From positions 1 to 56,575 of the forward strand of contig PNKE01000053.1 of NCBI GenBank assembly GCA_013822245.1: a stretch of DNA of 56,575 nucleotides. Reading direction: 5' to 3'. How positions within the stretch are numbered: the stretch's first letter is position 1; every line of letters begins with the position of its first letter. Source of the stretch: Candidatus Solibacter sp. (GTDB lineage: Bacteria > Acidobacteriota > Terriglobia > Bryobacterales > Bryobacteraceae). Below are positions 42,408 through 51,612 of the stretch, one piece after another. The notes under the pieces are model-generated. The model was given only the letters and a program-made list of their open reading frames with translations, had not been told where the DNA came from and made no database searches. A program made the position numbers and the translations under genes.

Positions 42408-44477
42408 TTACCTCGCCGCCGGAGCCGCCGCCAACCCGGTCTGCGACATCAGAAACGCCAGCACGTCCACGCCGTCGTCGATCTCCTTGGTCACCGGCAA
42501 CCCCGTCGAGTGCCCCACCTTGGTGTCGTAATGCAGCAGCACCGGCCGTCCCGGCGCCGCGGCCTGCTGCATCAGCGCCGCCATCTTCCTTGCATGCAGC
42601 GGCGCCACCCGCGTGTCGGCGTCGCCGGTCTTGAACATCACCGCCGGGTAGTTCACCCCCGCCTTGAAGTTCTGATACGGCGAGTACTTCCGGATGTATT
42701 CAAACTGCGCCGCATCGGCCGCCGACCCATACTCGGGCGTCCACAGCGGCCCCAGCAGAAACTTGTGATACCGCAGCATGTCCAACAACGGCACCGCGCA
42801 CAGCACCGCCCGGTACAGTTCCGGCCGCTGCATCATCGCCGCCCCCACCAGCAGCCCGCCATTCGAGCCGCCCTGAATCGCCAGCCGGTCAGCCGACGTG
42901 TACCTGTTCGCGATCAGCCATTCCGCCGCGGCGATGAAGTCGTCAAACACGTTCTGCTTGTTCGCAAGCATCCCGGCCTTGTGCCAGGCTTCGCCAAACT
43001 CGGCGCCGCCGCGCAGATTCGTCACCGCCAGCACCCCGCCGTTCTCGATCCATGCCGCCCAGGTGGCGGAAAACAAAGGCTGCACGCTCACCGAAAACCC
43101 GCCATAGCCATAAATCAGCGCCGGCGTGCCGCCGTCCTGCGCCAGCCCCTTCTTCGCCGCCACGAACATCGGCACTTTCGTTCCGTCCTTCGAGGTGTAC
43201 CAGACCTGCTTCACTTCGACGCCCGAGTCGTCGAACGGCACGGTCTCCTTGGCCCACGCGGTCAACTTGCCCGTCCGCGTGTCCAGCCGGTGGAACTCGG
43301 ACGGCGCGGTAAACGACACGAAGGAGACATAGATCTCCTTCTCGCCCCAGTCCGAGCCGCCCAGTCCGGCGCTGCCATACGGCTTCAAGCCCACCTCGGC
43401 AACATTGCCGCCGTCGCGGTCCACCGTCCGCACCACCGACCATGCGTCCCGGATGTAGGCCAGCACCAGCCGCCCGCCGGCCGGCGTGTAGTTCTCCAGC
43501 GCGTCGCGGCTCTCGGGGACAATCAGCTTCCAGAAGTGCCGCTGCGGTTTCGTGCAGTCGACCCGGAAGATCCGCCCCTTCGGCGCATTCCAGCTCGTCT
43601 TCAGGAACAGTTCGCCGCGGCCGGCCTTGGCCTCGGTCACCGCATCCAGTTCGCGCCCCAGCACGGCCCACTCGCCGCGCGTCAGATCCAGCAGATGGAC
43701 CCAGCCCCGCGTCCAGCCCTCCGAGACGTTCACCACCAGGTAGCGGCCGTCCGCGGTGAGGTCGATCTCGGCCGAGTACTTGTCGCCGAACTCCTGCCCG
43801 AAAAGCTGCTCCGGCTGCGCCTGAGCGTCCTTGAGCGGCCGCCGGAACACCCGCGGCCCGGTGTTGGGCAGGTCAGTGTAATAGACCAGGTCGCGCGACG
43901 CCGCGATCCTCATGCTGGTGTAGCGGCTCGCAGGCAGTTCCGCCGCCAGGTGCTGCCCCGTGTCCAGGTTCATGAACCGGACCACGCGCTCGTCGGCGCC
44001 GCCGGCCCGGATGCCGTAGGCCAACAGCCTGCCGTCGGGCGAAACGGCTTCGATCGACACCGACGACATCTCGTCCCTGGTCACCACCTCCGGATCGACA
44101 AGCACCTGTTCCGGCCCGCCGGCGCTGTCGCGGTAGCAGATCGACCAGCGCGTTGCCGCCGAGGTCCGCTTCGTGTAGAACAGCCGTCCGCCATGCACCC
44201 TGGGCGCGGTCAGTTTGTCGGTCCGCATCAGCTCGTTAAGCCGCTTGCGCAGAGCGTCGCGGCCGGCGATCGGGTCAAGCTGCGAGCGCGTGTATTCGAT
44301 CTGGGCGTCCACCCAGGCGCGGGTTTCGGCGCTGTTCTGATCCTCCAGCCAGCGATAGGGATCGGTGAACGAAACCCCGTGCAGGGTCTCCGTGACGGGC
44401 TTCCGCGGCGAGGGCGGATAACTCTGGGCGTGCATCATAGCTGTGGCGAGGGCGAGGAATACTGCTCTTGTGGTCAT
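42408..44477 (-). CDS. prolyl oligopeptidase family serine peptidase (S9A)
   Basis: 689 residues; signal peptide (1-17, ending MMHAQ). Residues about 25-415 form the seven-bladed propeller that filters substrates, beginning with the family DPYRWLEDQNS. The peptidase domain has GGSNGG with Ser538, Asp621 (in DADTRV) and His656 (in KVGHSTG). Cleaves after proline in short peptides. Exported, so it likely processes peptides in the periplasm. Confidence 0.92.
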   Translation of the reverse strand: MTTRAVFLALATAMMHAQSYPPSPRKPVTETLHGVSFTDPYRWLEDQNSAETRAWVDAQIEYTRSQLDPIAGRDALRKRLNELMRTDKLTAPRVHGGRLFYTKRTSAATRWSICYRDSAGGPEQVLVDPEVVTRDEMSSVSIEAVSPDGRLLAYGIRAGGADERVVRFMNLDTGQHLAAELPASRYTSMRIAASRDLVYYTDLPNTGPRVFRRPLKDAQAQPEQLFGQEFGDKYSAEIDLTADGRYLVVNVSEGWTRGWVHLLDLTRGEWAVLGRELDAVTEAKAGRGELFLKTSWNAPKGRIFRVDCTKPQRHFWKLIVPESRDALENYTPAGGRLVLAYIRDAWSVVRTVDRDGGNVAEVGLKPYGSAGLGGSDWGEKEIYVSFVSFTAPSEFHRLDTRTGKLTAWAKETVPFDDSGVEVKQVWYTSKDGTKVPMFVAAKKGLAQDGGTPALIYGYGGFSVSVQPLFSATWAAWIENGGVLAVTNLRGGAEFGEAWHKAGMLANKQNVFDDFIAAAEWLIANRYTSADRLAIQGGSNGGLLVGAAMMQRPELYRAVLCAVPLLDMLRYHKFLLGPLWTPEYGSAADAAQFEYIRKYSPYQNFKAGVNYPAVMFKTGDADTRVAPLHARKMAALMQQAAAPGRPVLLHYDTKVGHSTGLPVTKEIDDGVDVLAFLMSQTGLAAAPAAR

Positions 44478-44502
44478 GACTCAAGTCCAACCTCTATAGT
44501 GT

Positions 44503-44523
44503 GCCATGTGACATAATCATGGC
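44503..44523. promoter_or_regulatory. palindrome in the divergent region before the Cys-rich small protein
   Basis: GCCATG (44503-44508) and CATGGC (44518-44523) are exact complements with a 9-bp spacer, between the starts of the prolyl oligopeptidase (44477) and the 97-residue gene (44537). A small operator or chance; short arms. Confidence 0.35.
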
Positions 44524-44536
44524 TTCGAGGCACACG

Positions 44537-44830
44537 ATGGCGAACCCAACCCCTGAAGCCGTTGAACGGGAACTCCCCCAGGCGGTCGATCTTGGCGAAC
44601 TCTCCGACGGAACCAGAATCCGCCGCCGCGCACCGCGCATGAGGGCGTGCAGCCTGAAGGACGCCAAGGGCAAACTCTGCGCCGGCCACCTGAAACGCTA
44701 CTACTTCTTTGGCGAGGAGTTGCAGCGGAAATTCGGCGCCGAGGCCGAAATCTATCGCTGCGAGAAGTGCAAAACCATCTACCTGCCGAGCGAGGACGAG
44801 TCTCCGCGTTCGCGGATCCTCAGTTTCTGA
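44537..44830 (+). CDS. small protein with Cys-containing, possibly metal-binding motifs
   Basis: 97 residues from ATG 44537, chosen because GAGG lies 6 nt upstream; an ATG at 44519 has no ribosome site. The pattern RACSLKDAKGKLCAGHLKRYY followed later by YRCEKCKTIYLP gives four cysteines that could bind one metal. The N-terminus is acidic. Basic and aromatic residues between the pairs suggest RNA/DNA or protein contact. Related small proteins occur in acidobacteria, but I know no function. Confidence 0.65.
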   Translation: MANPTPEAVERELPQAVDLGELSDGTRIRRRAPRMRACSLKDAKGKLCAGHLKRYYFFGEELQRKFGAEAEIYRCEKCKTIYLPSEDESPRSRILSF

Positions 44831-45405
44831 GGGCGCGCCCCTGTTTGCGCCGGTTTGCGGCAATGTTTGCAAGGGGAAAAGAAAAGCCGCATTGGACGTT
44901 CTCCAGAGAGGAGCGACTCGAGTTGGAGACGAGTCCAATGCGGCCAGCCCTGAAAGGGCTTGGCTGCGGCGACAACTCACTTCCGGGACGGCGAAGCCTG
45001 TGTTCCCTACTTCCTTCTGGCGAAGACCGCGTTCCAACAACCCTTCACCAAACCGCCCGGCCTGTGGCCGATTCCCGCAACCGTTGGGGAGATGAAACCT
45101 TGTCGATGAGCCTCAGTCACTCTGAAACCCTAAAAAAAGGACCCTCTGCTATCACATGCAGACGGTGGAACGAGTGGAAGAAAAATCTAACACCGGCTCC
45201 CGCAAGCACGACGTTCGTAACTCCATTCGTTCCCGTCGCCTACCTGTCACAGCAGAGGGCAGGTTCAAAGAGAACTCATCAATTCGCTTATGAGTGTAGC
45301 AAATCGAGTGCCAGTGTTGCCGAGAAAACAAGTGCTTTGTTATCAACACTCGTGGCGGCATTCAGCGTGCCGGCCGGGTTGTCTCGCCCAACTGGGTGTG
45401 TCCCT
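44831..45405 (+). other. 575-bp gene-free stretch with several stem-loops, lower GC
   Basis: No supported protein, although one frame stays open through it. It holds two adjacent strong stem-loops at 44886-44964 (listed separately) and a nested hairpin at 45313-45350: AGTGTTG (45313-45319) with CAACACT (45344-45350), and inside it AACAA-GTGCT-TTGTT. The last lies 55 bp before the heparinase-like start. Composition from about 45110 to 45360 is clearly less GC-rich than the neighbours, so it may be inserted or regulatory DNA. Confidence 0.55.
44886..44964 (+). ncRNA. candidate structured RNA or terminator-like region (two adjacent stem-loops)
   Basis: GCCGCATTGGAC (44886-44897) pairs perfectly over 12 bp with GTCCAATGCGGC (44933-44944). 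Within it, GACTCG (44915-44920) can instead pair with CGAGTC (44930-44935), an alternative fold overlapping the outer arm by 3 nt. A second hairpin follows at once (about 44943-44964, loop TGAAA, one bulge). No T run follows. The strand is assumed from the gene that ends 55 bp upstream. Confidence 0.4.
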
Positions 45406-46797
45406 GTGACACGGTTGGCCGCCGTGCTGCTGGCAGCCGTCTCATTTTGGTGCCCTATTCCGGTTTCGGCACAGGAAATAGAGTATACCGTCTATACCGA
45501 CAGCCCGCGAATCTTCCTCGGCGAGCGCCGCCTCAGGTTGCTGAAGCGAGAGCGTGAGCGCCAGTCGATGCGCTGGCAGCAGTTCGACGCCCTGATTTCG
45601 GGCAAGGCCAGGATGGACGAACCGGGCTTTGCGTACGCCCTCTATGGGGCGGTCAGCGGCGAGCCGGGCGCCTGCCGGACCGCGGCGGATTGGGTGATCG
45701 GCTCGGCCAATCCCAATGATCCGGACCAATTGCGCCAGTCGGCGCTGGTCTACGACTGGTGCCAACCCACGCTCGGCGAGGCGCGTTCCAACCAGATCGC
45801 CCGCAAACTGACGCCGGCTCTCTCCAGCCGCCCCACCTCGCCCCAGGCCGTCCGTTCGGCCGTATTCGCGGCGCTGGCCGCCGCCGACCTCGAACCCAGG
45901 GCCTCGGCCGCCCTGCTTCAGTATTCGGTGGAAGGCTGGTGGCGGAAACAGGTCCAGCCACAGCTCAGTGCCGGCCGCAACCCGTTCGAACGAAAAGCCG
46001 ACCTGATGGCGGCTGTCGAGTTTCTCCACACCATCCGCGACAACCTGCGCGCCGACCTGCGCGATGGCTCGATGAAATGGTTCGAGCAACTGCCGCCCAT
46101 GCTGGTGCTCTCCTACTACCCCGCCCCCTGGCCGGCGGCCGAAAACGAATACCGCATCCCGATGTACGACGGCGCGGGTGAGCCTGACCTGAGGCAATCC
46201 GCCCTCGGGCGCGCCGCCGAACTGGCGCTGGTGGCCTACGACACCAACGCCCAGCCCAATCAGTTCCTCCAGGGTTGGCTGATCCAGGACCGTTTCCTGA
46301 TGCGCGGAGCGTTCGGCATCACCCACGAGTTCCTTTGGGCGAATCCGTATCTGCCCGGCCTGAGCTACACCTATATGCCCGACCAGGCGCATACCGGCGG
46401 AGTGCTGCTGGCGCGCTCGGATTGGGACGAAGACGCCACCTGGTTCGGCTACCGGGACGGTAAGGCGCAAGTGTTCCGCAATGGAACACGGATGCAGATG
46501 CGCCTGGATGGCGAAGTGGCCCCGCTCACCCTCGGCGCCACGCGTGTCTTTTTCGGCCAGTCCGGCCTGGCGTTCACGACAGGCTGGCTGGAGACCGGCG
46601 CCGATGCCGAACGGCCCTTGAAAGAGGAGTTCGCCTTCGTGGTCGGATTGGAGCCGGATACGCTCTACGACATCGAAGTGGACGACGAGGAACTGGCCGA
46701 GGCGCGGACCGACTCGGGCGGCATCCTGGCGCTGGCGTTTCCGGTTGGACGCAAGGCCGGGGTCCGGATCCGCAAGGCTGCTCCGCTGGGAAGCTAA
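45406..46797 (+). CDS. heparinase II/III-like secreted protein
   Basis: 463 residues from GTG 45406, giving a clean signal peptide (MTRLAAVLLAAVSFWCPIPVSAQ is the first 23 residues when GTG is read as Met). The helical N-terminal domain begins SPRIFLGERRLRLLKRE, and the C-terminal beta domain has HTGGVLLARSDWDEDATWFG, typical of heparinase II/III and alginate-lyase-like proteins. These eliminate uronic-acid glycosidic links or bind such glycans. Two sulfatases and an HGSNAT-like gene in the window fit a polysaccharide role. Catalytic residues not assigned. Confidence 0.7.
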   Translation: MTRLAAVLLAAVSFWCPIPVSAQEIEYTVYTDSPRIFLGERRLRLLKRERERQSMRWQQFDALISGKARMDEPGFAYALYGAVSGEPGACRTAADWVIGSANPNDPDQLRQSALVYDWCQPTLGEARSNQIARKLTPALSSRPTSPQAVRSAVFAALAAADLEPRASAALLQYSVEGWWRKQVQPQLSAGRNPFERKADLMAAVEFLHTIRDNLRADLRDGSMKWFEQLPPMLVLSYYPAPWPAAENEYRIPMYDGAGEPDLRQSALGRAAELALVAYDTNAQPNQFLQGWLIQDRFLMRGAFGITHEFLWANPYLPGLSYTYMPDQAHTGGVLLARSDWDEDATWFGYRDGKAQVFRNGTRMQMRLDGEVAPLTLGATRVFFGQSGLAFTTGWLETGADAERPLKEEFAFVVGLEPDTLYDIEVDDEELAEARTDSGGILALAFPVGRKAGVRIRKAAPLGS

Positions 46798-46830
46798 AGT
46801 GGCGGCGCGGCAGGGTCGATCACATAGGGA

Positions 46831-47997
46831 GTGACGCCTCGCCGTCTTAAATCCGGAGAACGGATCAGCCTGCTGCTGGCGGCGGTCGTGTTGGCCGCGT
46901 TCTGGATCGCTGTCGGCACGTTCGCGGTCCGCGAAGCGAGCCGGCATGACTTCCTGAGCTTCTACACCGGCGCCAGGCTGGCCGCCGAGGGCCGCTGGGG
47001 TGATCTTTACGACGCCGGCGCGCAACGCGCCATTCAGGACAGCATTGTCCCTGGTTTGCCGTCGCTGGTGCCCTACATCCGCCCGCCCGTTTATGCGCTG
47101 CTGGTTTCCCCGCTGGCGGCACTGGAGTTTGCCACCGCGCTGAAGCTGTGGCTGGCGGTCCAGATCATTCTGTACTGCGCCATAGGGTTCTGGATCCGCC
47201 GCCGTTACTCCGAGGAGGGCTTGCTCTACTGGGCGCTGTTCATGCCGGGCGCGGCCGGCATTATGCACGGCCAGGACTCGACAATGATCCTGGCGGTGGC
47301 CGCGGCAGGCCTGATCCTGTCCGAACGCGGCCGCCCGGCCGTGGCAGGTCTGGTTTGGAGCCTTCTGTTTGTCAAGTTCCACATCTGTGCCGGGCTTGCA
47401 CTGGCGCTGCTCGCAGGCCGGAAATCGAGGCAACTGACGGGATTCGCGATCGGAGGCGCGCTGCTGGCCTCGGTTTCCATCGCCCTGGTTGGCGCGCCGG
47501 GCGCCGGCAGCTACGCCGCCATGCTGACCAGCGACAACCTGGACCGGCTGAACCCCGCGCCCCAGAAGATGACCAACATCCTGGGCATGTTGGCGGCCGC
47601 CGGCATCGACAGCGCCTGGACGGCGCTGCTGGCGGGCATTGTTGTGGTTGGGGCGATGACGGCGGCCGCCTGGAAGGCGCCCATGTGGAGAGTGCTGTCA
47701 GCGGGCCTCGCCGGCGGCATCCTGATCGCCCCTCACGCCTACATTTATGACGTGACGGCGCTGCTGCTGCCGCTGGTCATCGCCGTTCAGCCTGACCAGC
47801 CGCGAAGCCTGCGCATCGCGGCGTTTCTTCTGATCGCGCCGGTCATCCCAATGATGTCGCTCGCCCAACCGCCCTGGAGCGTCCTGCCCGCCCTGGCCGT
47901 CGCCGCTCTATTGGCGGTGCTGGCCGCCACGCGGCGCGCACGGCTGGAAACCGTGCCGGTAACCGCCTGCGAGGCGGTCCGGCCCGCCGCCGGTTAG
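46831..47997 (+). CDS. GT87 (DUF2029) family membrane glycosyltransferase
   Basis: 388 residues from GTG 46831, 33 bp after the heparinase-like stop. About ten hydrophobic helices; HDFLSFYTGARLAAEGRW in the first loop carries the catalytic Asp of this GT-C family (alpha-mannosyltransferase PimE relatives), and YIRPPVYALLVSPLA is also typical. Transfers a sugar from a polyprenyl phosphate donor. The stop overlaps the convergent deoB stop by 4 bp. Confidence 0.8.
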   Translation: MTPRRLKSGERISLLLAAVVLAAFWIAVGTFAVREASRHDFLSFYTGARLAAEGRWGDLYDAGAQRAIQDSIVPGLPSLVPYIRPPVYALLVSPLAALEFATALKLWLAVQIILYCAIGFWIRRRYSEEGLLYWALFMPGAAGIMHGQDSTMILAVAAAGLILSERGRPAVAGLVWSLLFVKFHICAGLALALLAGRKSRQLTGFAIGGALLASVSIALVGAPGAGSYAAMLTSDNLDRLNPAPQKMTNILGMLAAAGIDSAWTALLAGIVVVGAMTAAAWKAPMWRVLSAGLAGGILIAPHAYIYDVTALLLPLVIAVQPDQPRSLRIAAFLLIAPVIPMMSLAQPPWSVLPALAVAALLAVLAATRRARLETVPVTACEAVRPAAG

Positions 47998-49160
47998 AGA
48001 AGACCCAGGAACGACTCGCCCGATTCAACCGATGTCCCGAAGTTGCCGGCGACGGTCTGCCCGGCATCGGCCAGCGATTGGCGCGTTCCCAGATTCACGC
48101 CCGCCGTGACGCGCGGCCCGAATGCGAGCAGCGGAACGTATTCCCGCGTGTGGTCGGTGGAGGGCGTCACCGGGTCGCAGCCATGGTCGGCGGTGATGAT
48201 GACAAGGTCTCCGGGCGCGAGCGCGGCTTCGAAACGGGGCAGCCAGGCGTCCACCTCCTCCAGCGCCAGCGAGTAGCCTTCCGGGTCGTTGCGGTGGCCG
48301 TAGAGCATGTCGAAATCGACCAGATTGATCCAGATCAGCCCGGCCGCGTGTTCACGCATCGCCTGCAGCGTCTTGGCCATGCCGTCGGCGTTGGAATTCG
48401 TTTTGTACCCTGCACTGATGCCGCGTCCGAGGAAGACGTCCGAGATCTTGCCGACGCTGACGGCCGGGACCCCGGCCTCGGCAAGGCGGTCGAGCAACAT
48501 GCCTTTGGGCGGCGCGACGGCGTAGTCGTGACGGTTTGAGGTGCGGGTGAACGCGCCCGGCTGCCCTGTGAAGGGCCGGGCGATGACGCGGCCGACCTCA
48601 TTCGGGCCAGCCAGGATGCCGCGGGCGATCTCGCAGATCCGGTACTGCTCATCAATCGGAATGACGCCCTCATGGGCGGCGATCTGGAAGACGCTGTCGG
48701 CCGAGGTGTAGACGATCAGCTTGCCGGTCCGCATGTGCTCGGCGCCCAGTTCCTTGATGATCTCGGTGCCCGAGGCCGGTTTGTTGCCGAGCCAGCCGCG
48801 GCCTGTGAGGCGCGAGAACTCGTCCATGATCTCCGGCGGGAAACCGTTGGGATAGAGCGGGAAAGGCTGGTCGAGCAGGATGCCGGCCATCTCCCAGTGG
48901 CCCGTGGTGGTGTCCTTGCCGGGCGAGGCGAGGGCGAAACGGCCGAACGAAGCCTGCGGCGCGGCGGCGGCTTCGAGATGGGCAAACGGACGGATATTGG
49001 CCAGGCCGAGGCGGCGGAGATTGGGCAGATGCAAAGCCCGGAGCAGGGCGCAATTGCCGAGCGTGTCGGCGCCGGGATCGTCGCCGTAGGCGAGCGAATC
49101 GGGCATGGCGCCGATGCCGGCGCTGTCGAGAACCAGCAGGATGACGCGGTTGAAGGCCAC
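47994..49160 (-). CDS. deoB: phosphopentomutase
   Basis: 388 residues. Alkaline-phosphatase-superfamily motifs: LVLDSAGIGAMPD (metal Asp), GKDTTTGHWEM with the phosphorylated Thr, and the metal-binding ITADHGCDP and STDHTREYVP. Interconverts (deoxy)ribose 1- and 5-phosphate in nucleoside salvage. Last gene of a minus-strand operon with yebC and ruvC upstream. Confidence 0.95.
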   Translation of the reverse strand: MAFNRVILLVLDSAGIGAMPDSLAYGDDPGADTLGNCALLRALHLPNLRRLGLANIRPFAHLEAAAAPQASFGRFALASPGKDTTTGHWEMAGILLDQPFPLYPNGFPPEIMDEFSRLTGRGWLGNKPASGTEIIKELGAEHMRTGKLIVYTSADSVFQIAAHEGVIPIDEQYRICEIARGILAGPNEVGRVIARPFTGQPGAFTRTSNRHDYAVAPPKGMLLDRLAEAGVPAVSVGKISDVFLGRGISAGYKTNSNADGMAKTLQAMREHAAGLIWINLVDFDMLYGHRNDPEGYSLALEEVDAWLPRFEAALAPGDLVIITADHGCDPVTPSTDHTREYVPLLAFGPRVTAGVNLGTRQSLADAGQTVAGNFGTSVESGESFLGLL

Positions 49161-49166
49161 GGGGTC

Positions 49167-50444
49167 CTACCTGAGTTCGAGCGCTTCGTTGATGCGGGCG
49201 CTCAGCATGTCGACGAACCGGGCGGCGATGAACCCGTTCATGCGGCTGTGGATCTGGCTGGTGCGGTCGAGCACAACCGTGGTTGGAATCGAGTTGATGC
49301 GGAACTCCTCGGCCAGGCCGTCGGTAAACCAGACTTCCCGGGACCACTTGTTCTTTTCAAGGAACGGCGGGACCAGCGAGCGGTCCTCGTCGGTGGAGAC
49401 GGCCAGGAACACTACATCGGGATTGGCCTTGAAGCGGGCCTTCACCTGCTCGTAAAGGGGGTGCTGGGCGCGGCAGGGTCCGCACCATGTGGCCCAGAAA
49501 TCGAAGACGACCACCTTGCCGGCGAGCGAGGCCAGCGCCAGCGGCTTGCCGTCAAGCGAGGTGAGCACGTGGTCCATCGGCTTGCCGGCAAAGGCATTGG
49601 GGTCGAGCGCCGAGATGCGGGCGCGGCGGGCGGCCAGGACTTCGGCGACACGCTTGTGGGCGGCGAACAGGGCGTCTCCGGGCGAGGCGCCGGCGGCGGC
49701 GGCCAGTTTCTCCAACCGTTCAAGGTCGCGGGCGCGGCTGGAGTTGGCTGCCGGTTCGGGCGAGACGGCCAGCGCGCCGGCCAGGGCGTCAAGAGCCTCC
49801 CTGGGCTTGGAGCCGGCTTCGAACCAGCGGGCGAGTTCCAGACCCGACTCGGCCGAGGGCAGCAGCGCCCAGGCCTTCAACGCCGCCTCGATGGCCTCGG
49901 CCGAACGGCCGAGTTTGCCGAGGGCGCGCGCCTGGAAGGCCGCGGCGCGCGCCATGGCGCGTTCGGTCTCGTCGATCTTACGGCCGCGGCCGGTGAAGTT
50001 CTCCTGGTTGGCGTTCAGCCGGGCAAGCCCCTGGACCAGCAGGTCCTGCATGGTGGCGGAGTAGCGCAATGCGCGCTCCAGGCTGTCTTTGTCGTCCCTG
50101 TCGAGCAGGGCGCGGGTGACGAAGTCGAGCGCCTGCGGGTTGCGCAGCCCGGCTTCGATGGCCGGCACGCCGTAGAGCAGGATGCGCCGGTTGTCGCGGG
50201 CATCGACGGCGGCCTGGGCCAGCACGCGCTGGAGTTCGGCCTTCTTGCTCGTCTGGGGGTACTTGTTCAAATGCCGTTCGAGCGCGCGGGCGTATTCCAC
50301 CGGGCTGGAACCGGCCTCGGCCAGCGCCATTTCCAGGTCGCGGTCCTCACGCTCCTCGGCCGTTTCGGCCGCAGCGGGGGCGGTTGACTGCGCCGGGACA
50401 ATCGGAGCGGCCATCATCAGGGCCAGAATAAGGTGTCTGGTCAT
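49167..50444 (-). CDS. TlpA-like thioredoxin-domain protein with N-terminal helical repeats
   Basis: 425 residues; signal peptide (1-18, ending VPAQ). Residues 25-280 are Ala/Glu-rich helical repeats like TPR. The C-terminal thioredoxin domain has FWATWCGPCRAQHP (catalytic CGPC) and the cis-Pro (IPTTVVLD). Likely reduces disulfides of secreted proteins or assists cytochrome c maturation. Start overlaps the next gene by 4 bp. Confidence 0.88.
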   Translation of the reverse strand: MTRHLILALMMAAPIVPAQSTAPAAAETAEEREDRDLEMALAEAGSSPVEYARALERHLNKYPQTSKKAELQRVLAQAAVDARDNRRILLYGVPAIEAGLRNPQALDFVTRALLDRDDKDSLERALRYSATMQDLLVQGLARLNANQENFTGRGRKIDETERAMARAAAFQARALGKLGRSAEAIEAALKAWALLPSAESGLELARWFEAGSKPREALDALAGALAVSPEPAANSSRARDLERLEKLAAAAGASPGDALFAAHKRVAEVLAARRARISALDPNAFAGKPMDHVLTSLDGKPLALASLAGKVVVFDFWATWCGPCRAQHPLYEQVKARFKANPDVVFLAVSTDEDRSLVPPFLEKNKWSREVWFTDGLAEEFRINSIPTTVVLDRTSQIHSRMNGFIAARFVDMLSARINEALELR

Positions 50445-51091
50445 TTGCCCTTGCCGTTCTCCTTTGCGGCTGGCTTGGGCGGCGGGTCGCGGAAGATGGC
50501 CGCCAGTCTGGCTGCGCGTTCGCGCGCCATGTTCAGATAAGCCGTTTGTTTGGCGATCTTGTCCAGCAGCGGCAGAAACTGGTCAGGCCCGAGAAGCCGG
50601 CCCCGGTCCCAAAGCGCTTCGAGAAGCAGGATGGAGCGGTTGACGCCGAGTTTGTCGAACTGCGCGGTGCGCTCCAGATCGATAAAACGCTGCGAAGATT
50701 CGCCGATTCTCTCGAACCAGTCGAGAAGCGCCTGGGCGTCGGGATCGAGCGAGTAGTTGAACTTCTGCTCGCGCGTTTCGGCGCCGCGCGTCCAGCGGAA
50801 CGTCTTTTCGCCCATCCTGGCCACCGGCAGGCCGCTTTCCAGTTCGCGGTCGAAGTGGCCGAGGCGTCCGGCGATGTCGAACACCTGCGTGGTCTCGCCG
50901 GCGGTGAGTTTGAACGAAATGGGGTTGTCCTCGCCGGGCGCTTCACGGTACTGAACCTCGCCCTTTTCGGTGAGTTGGATTTCCATGTAAGCGGGCGTCG
51001 AGCCGGGGAAGCTCTTGCTGTAGAACAGCTTGGGCGCGTCCTGCGCTTGCAGGCAGGCCGCCGCGAGGGCAAGCAGGGCGATCGATCTCAT
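50441..51091 (-). CDS. secreted protein, unknown function
   Basis: 216 residues; signal peptide (1-16, ending CLQAQ). Compact beta-rich N-terminal half (YMEIQLTEKGEVQYREA) and a helical, basic C-terminal half ending PPPKPAAKENGKGK. Coupled by 4-bp overlaps to both ruvC and the TlpA-like gene. No recognised domain. Confidence 0.75.
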   Translation of the reverse strand: MRSIALLALAAACLQAQDAPKLFYSKSFPGSTPAYMEIQLTEKGEVQYREAPGEDNPISFKLTAGETTQVFDIAGRLGHFDRELESGLPVARMGEKTFRWTRGAETREQKFNYSLDPDAQALLDWFERIGESSQRFIDLERTAQFDKLGVNRSILLLEALWDRGRLLGPDQFLPLLDKIAKQTAYLNMARERAARLAAIFRDPPPKPAAKENGKGK

Positions 51092-51585
51092 CGGGACGCT
51101 CCCAGGTGAGCGGCCATGGGCCGGTGGACGGCGTGGCAGACGGCGACGGCGACGGCGTCGGAGGCATCCGGTGTTGGGAACTCGCCCTGGTGTTTGAGTA
51201 GTGCCCGCAGCATCCAGGCCACCTGCTCCTTGTCGGCGCGGCCGTGTCCGACCACGGTCGCTTTCACTTTCGCCGGGGCATATTCGCCCACCGGGAGACC
51301 TGCTTCAGCCATCACAAACAGTGCGACGCCGCGCACGTGGGTAAGTTTCAGCGCACTGCGGGCGTTGAGGGCGTGGAAGGTATCCTCGACGGCGGCCTCG
51401 TCGGGCTTGTATTGGTCAACGATCTCGCGCAGCCGCCGGCCGATGTCGAGCAGGCGGAGCGCAAGCGGGTCTCCGGCGTGCGTCCGGATGACGCCGGCGG
51501 CGATAAGGGAATGGGCGGTGCCGTCGCTTTCCACCACACCGTAACCGGTGATCTGGCTGCCGCAGTCGATGCCCAGGATGCGCAC
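51088..51585 (-). CDS. ruvC: Holliday junction resolvase RuvC
   Basis: 165 residues. Catalytic acids Asp7 (GIDCGS), Glu67 (VEDTFHALN), Asp140 and Asp143 (PDASDAVAVAVCH) match E. coli RuvC. Resolves Holliday junctions with RuvAB. RuvAB genes are not here. Preceded by yebC (27-bp gap), a pair found in many bacteria. Confidence 0.93.
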   Translation of the reverse strand: MRILGIDCGSQITGYGVVESDGTAHSLIAAGVIRTHAGDPLALRLLDIGRRLREIVDQYKPDEAAVEDTFHALNARSALKLTHVRGVALFVMAEAGLPVGEYAPAKVKATVVGHGRADKEQVAWMLRALLKHQGEFPTPDASDAVAVAVCHAVHRPMAAHLGASR

Positions 51586-51612
51586 TTTGCTTGAATGGCG
51601 GCCGCGGGGGTG

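Noticed and set aside
44647-45405. Extending the heparinase-like protein upstream to 44647
   Set aside because: The extension overlaps the Cys-rich gene and the stem-loop region; a clean signal peptide starts at 45406.
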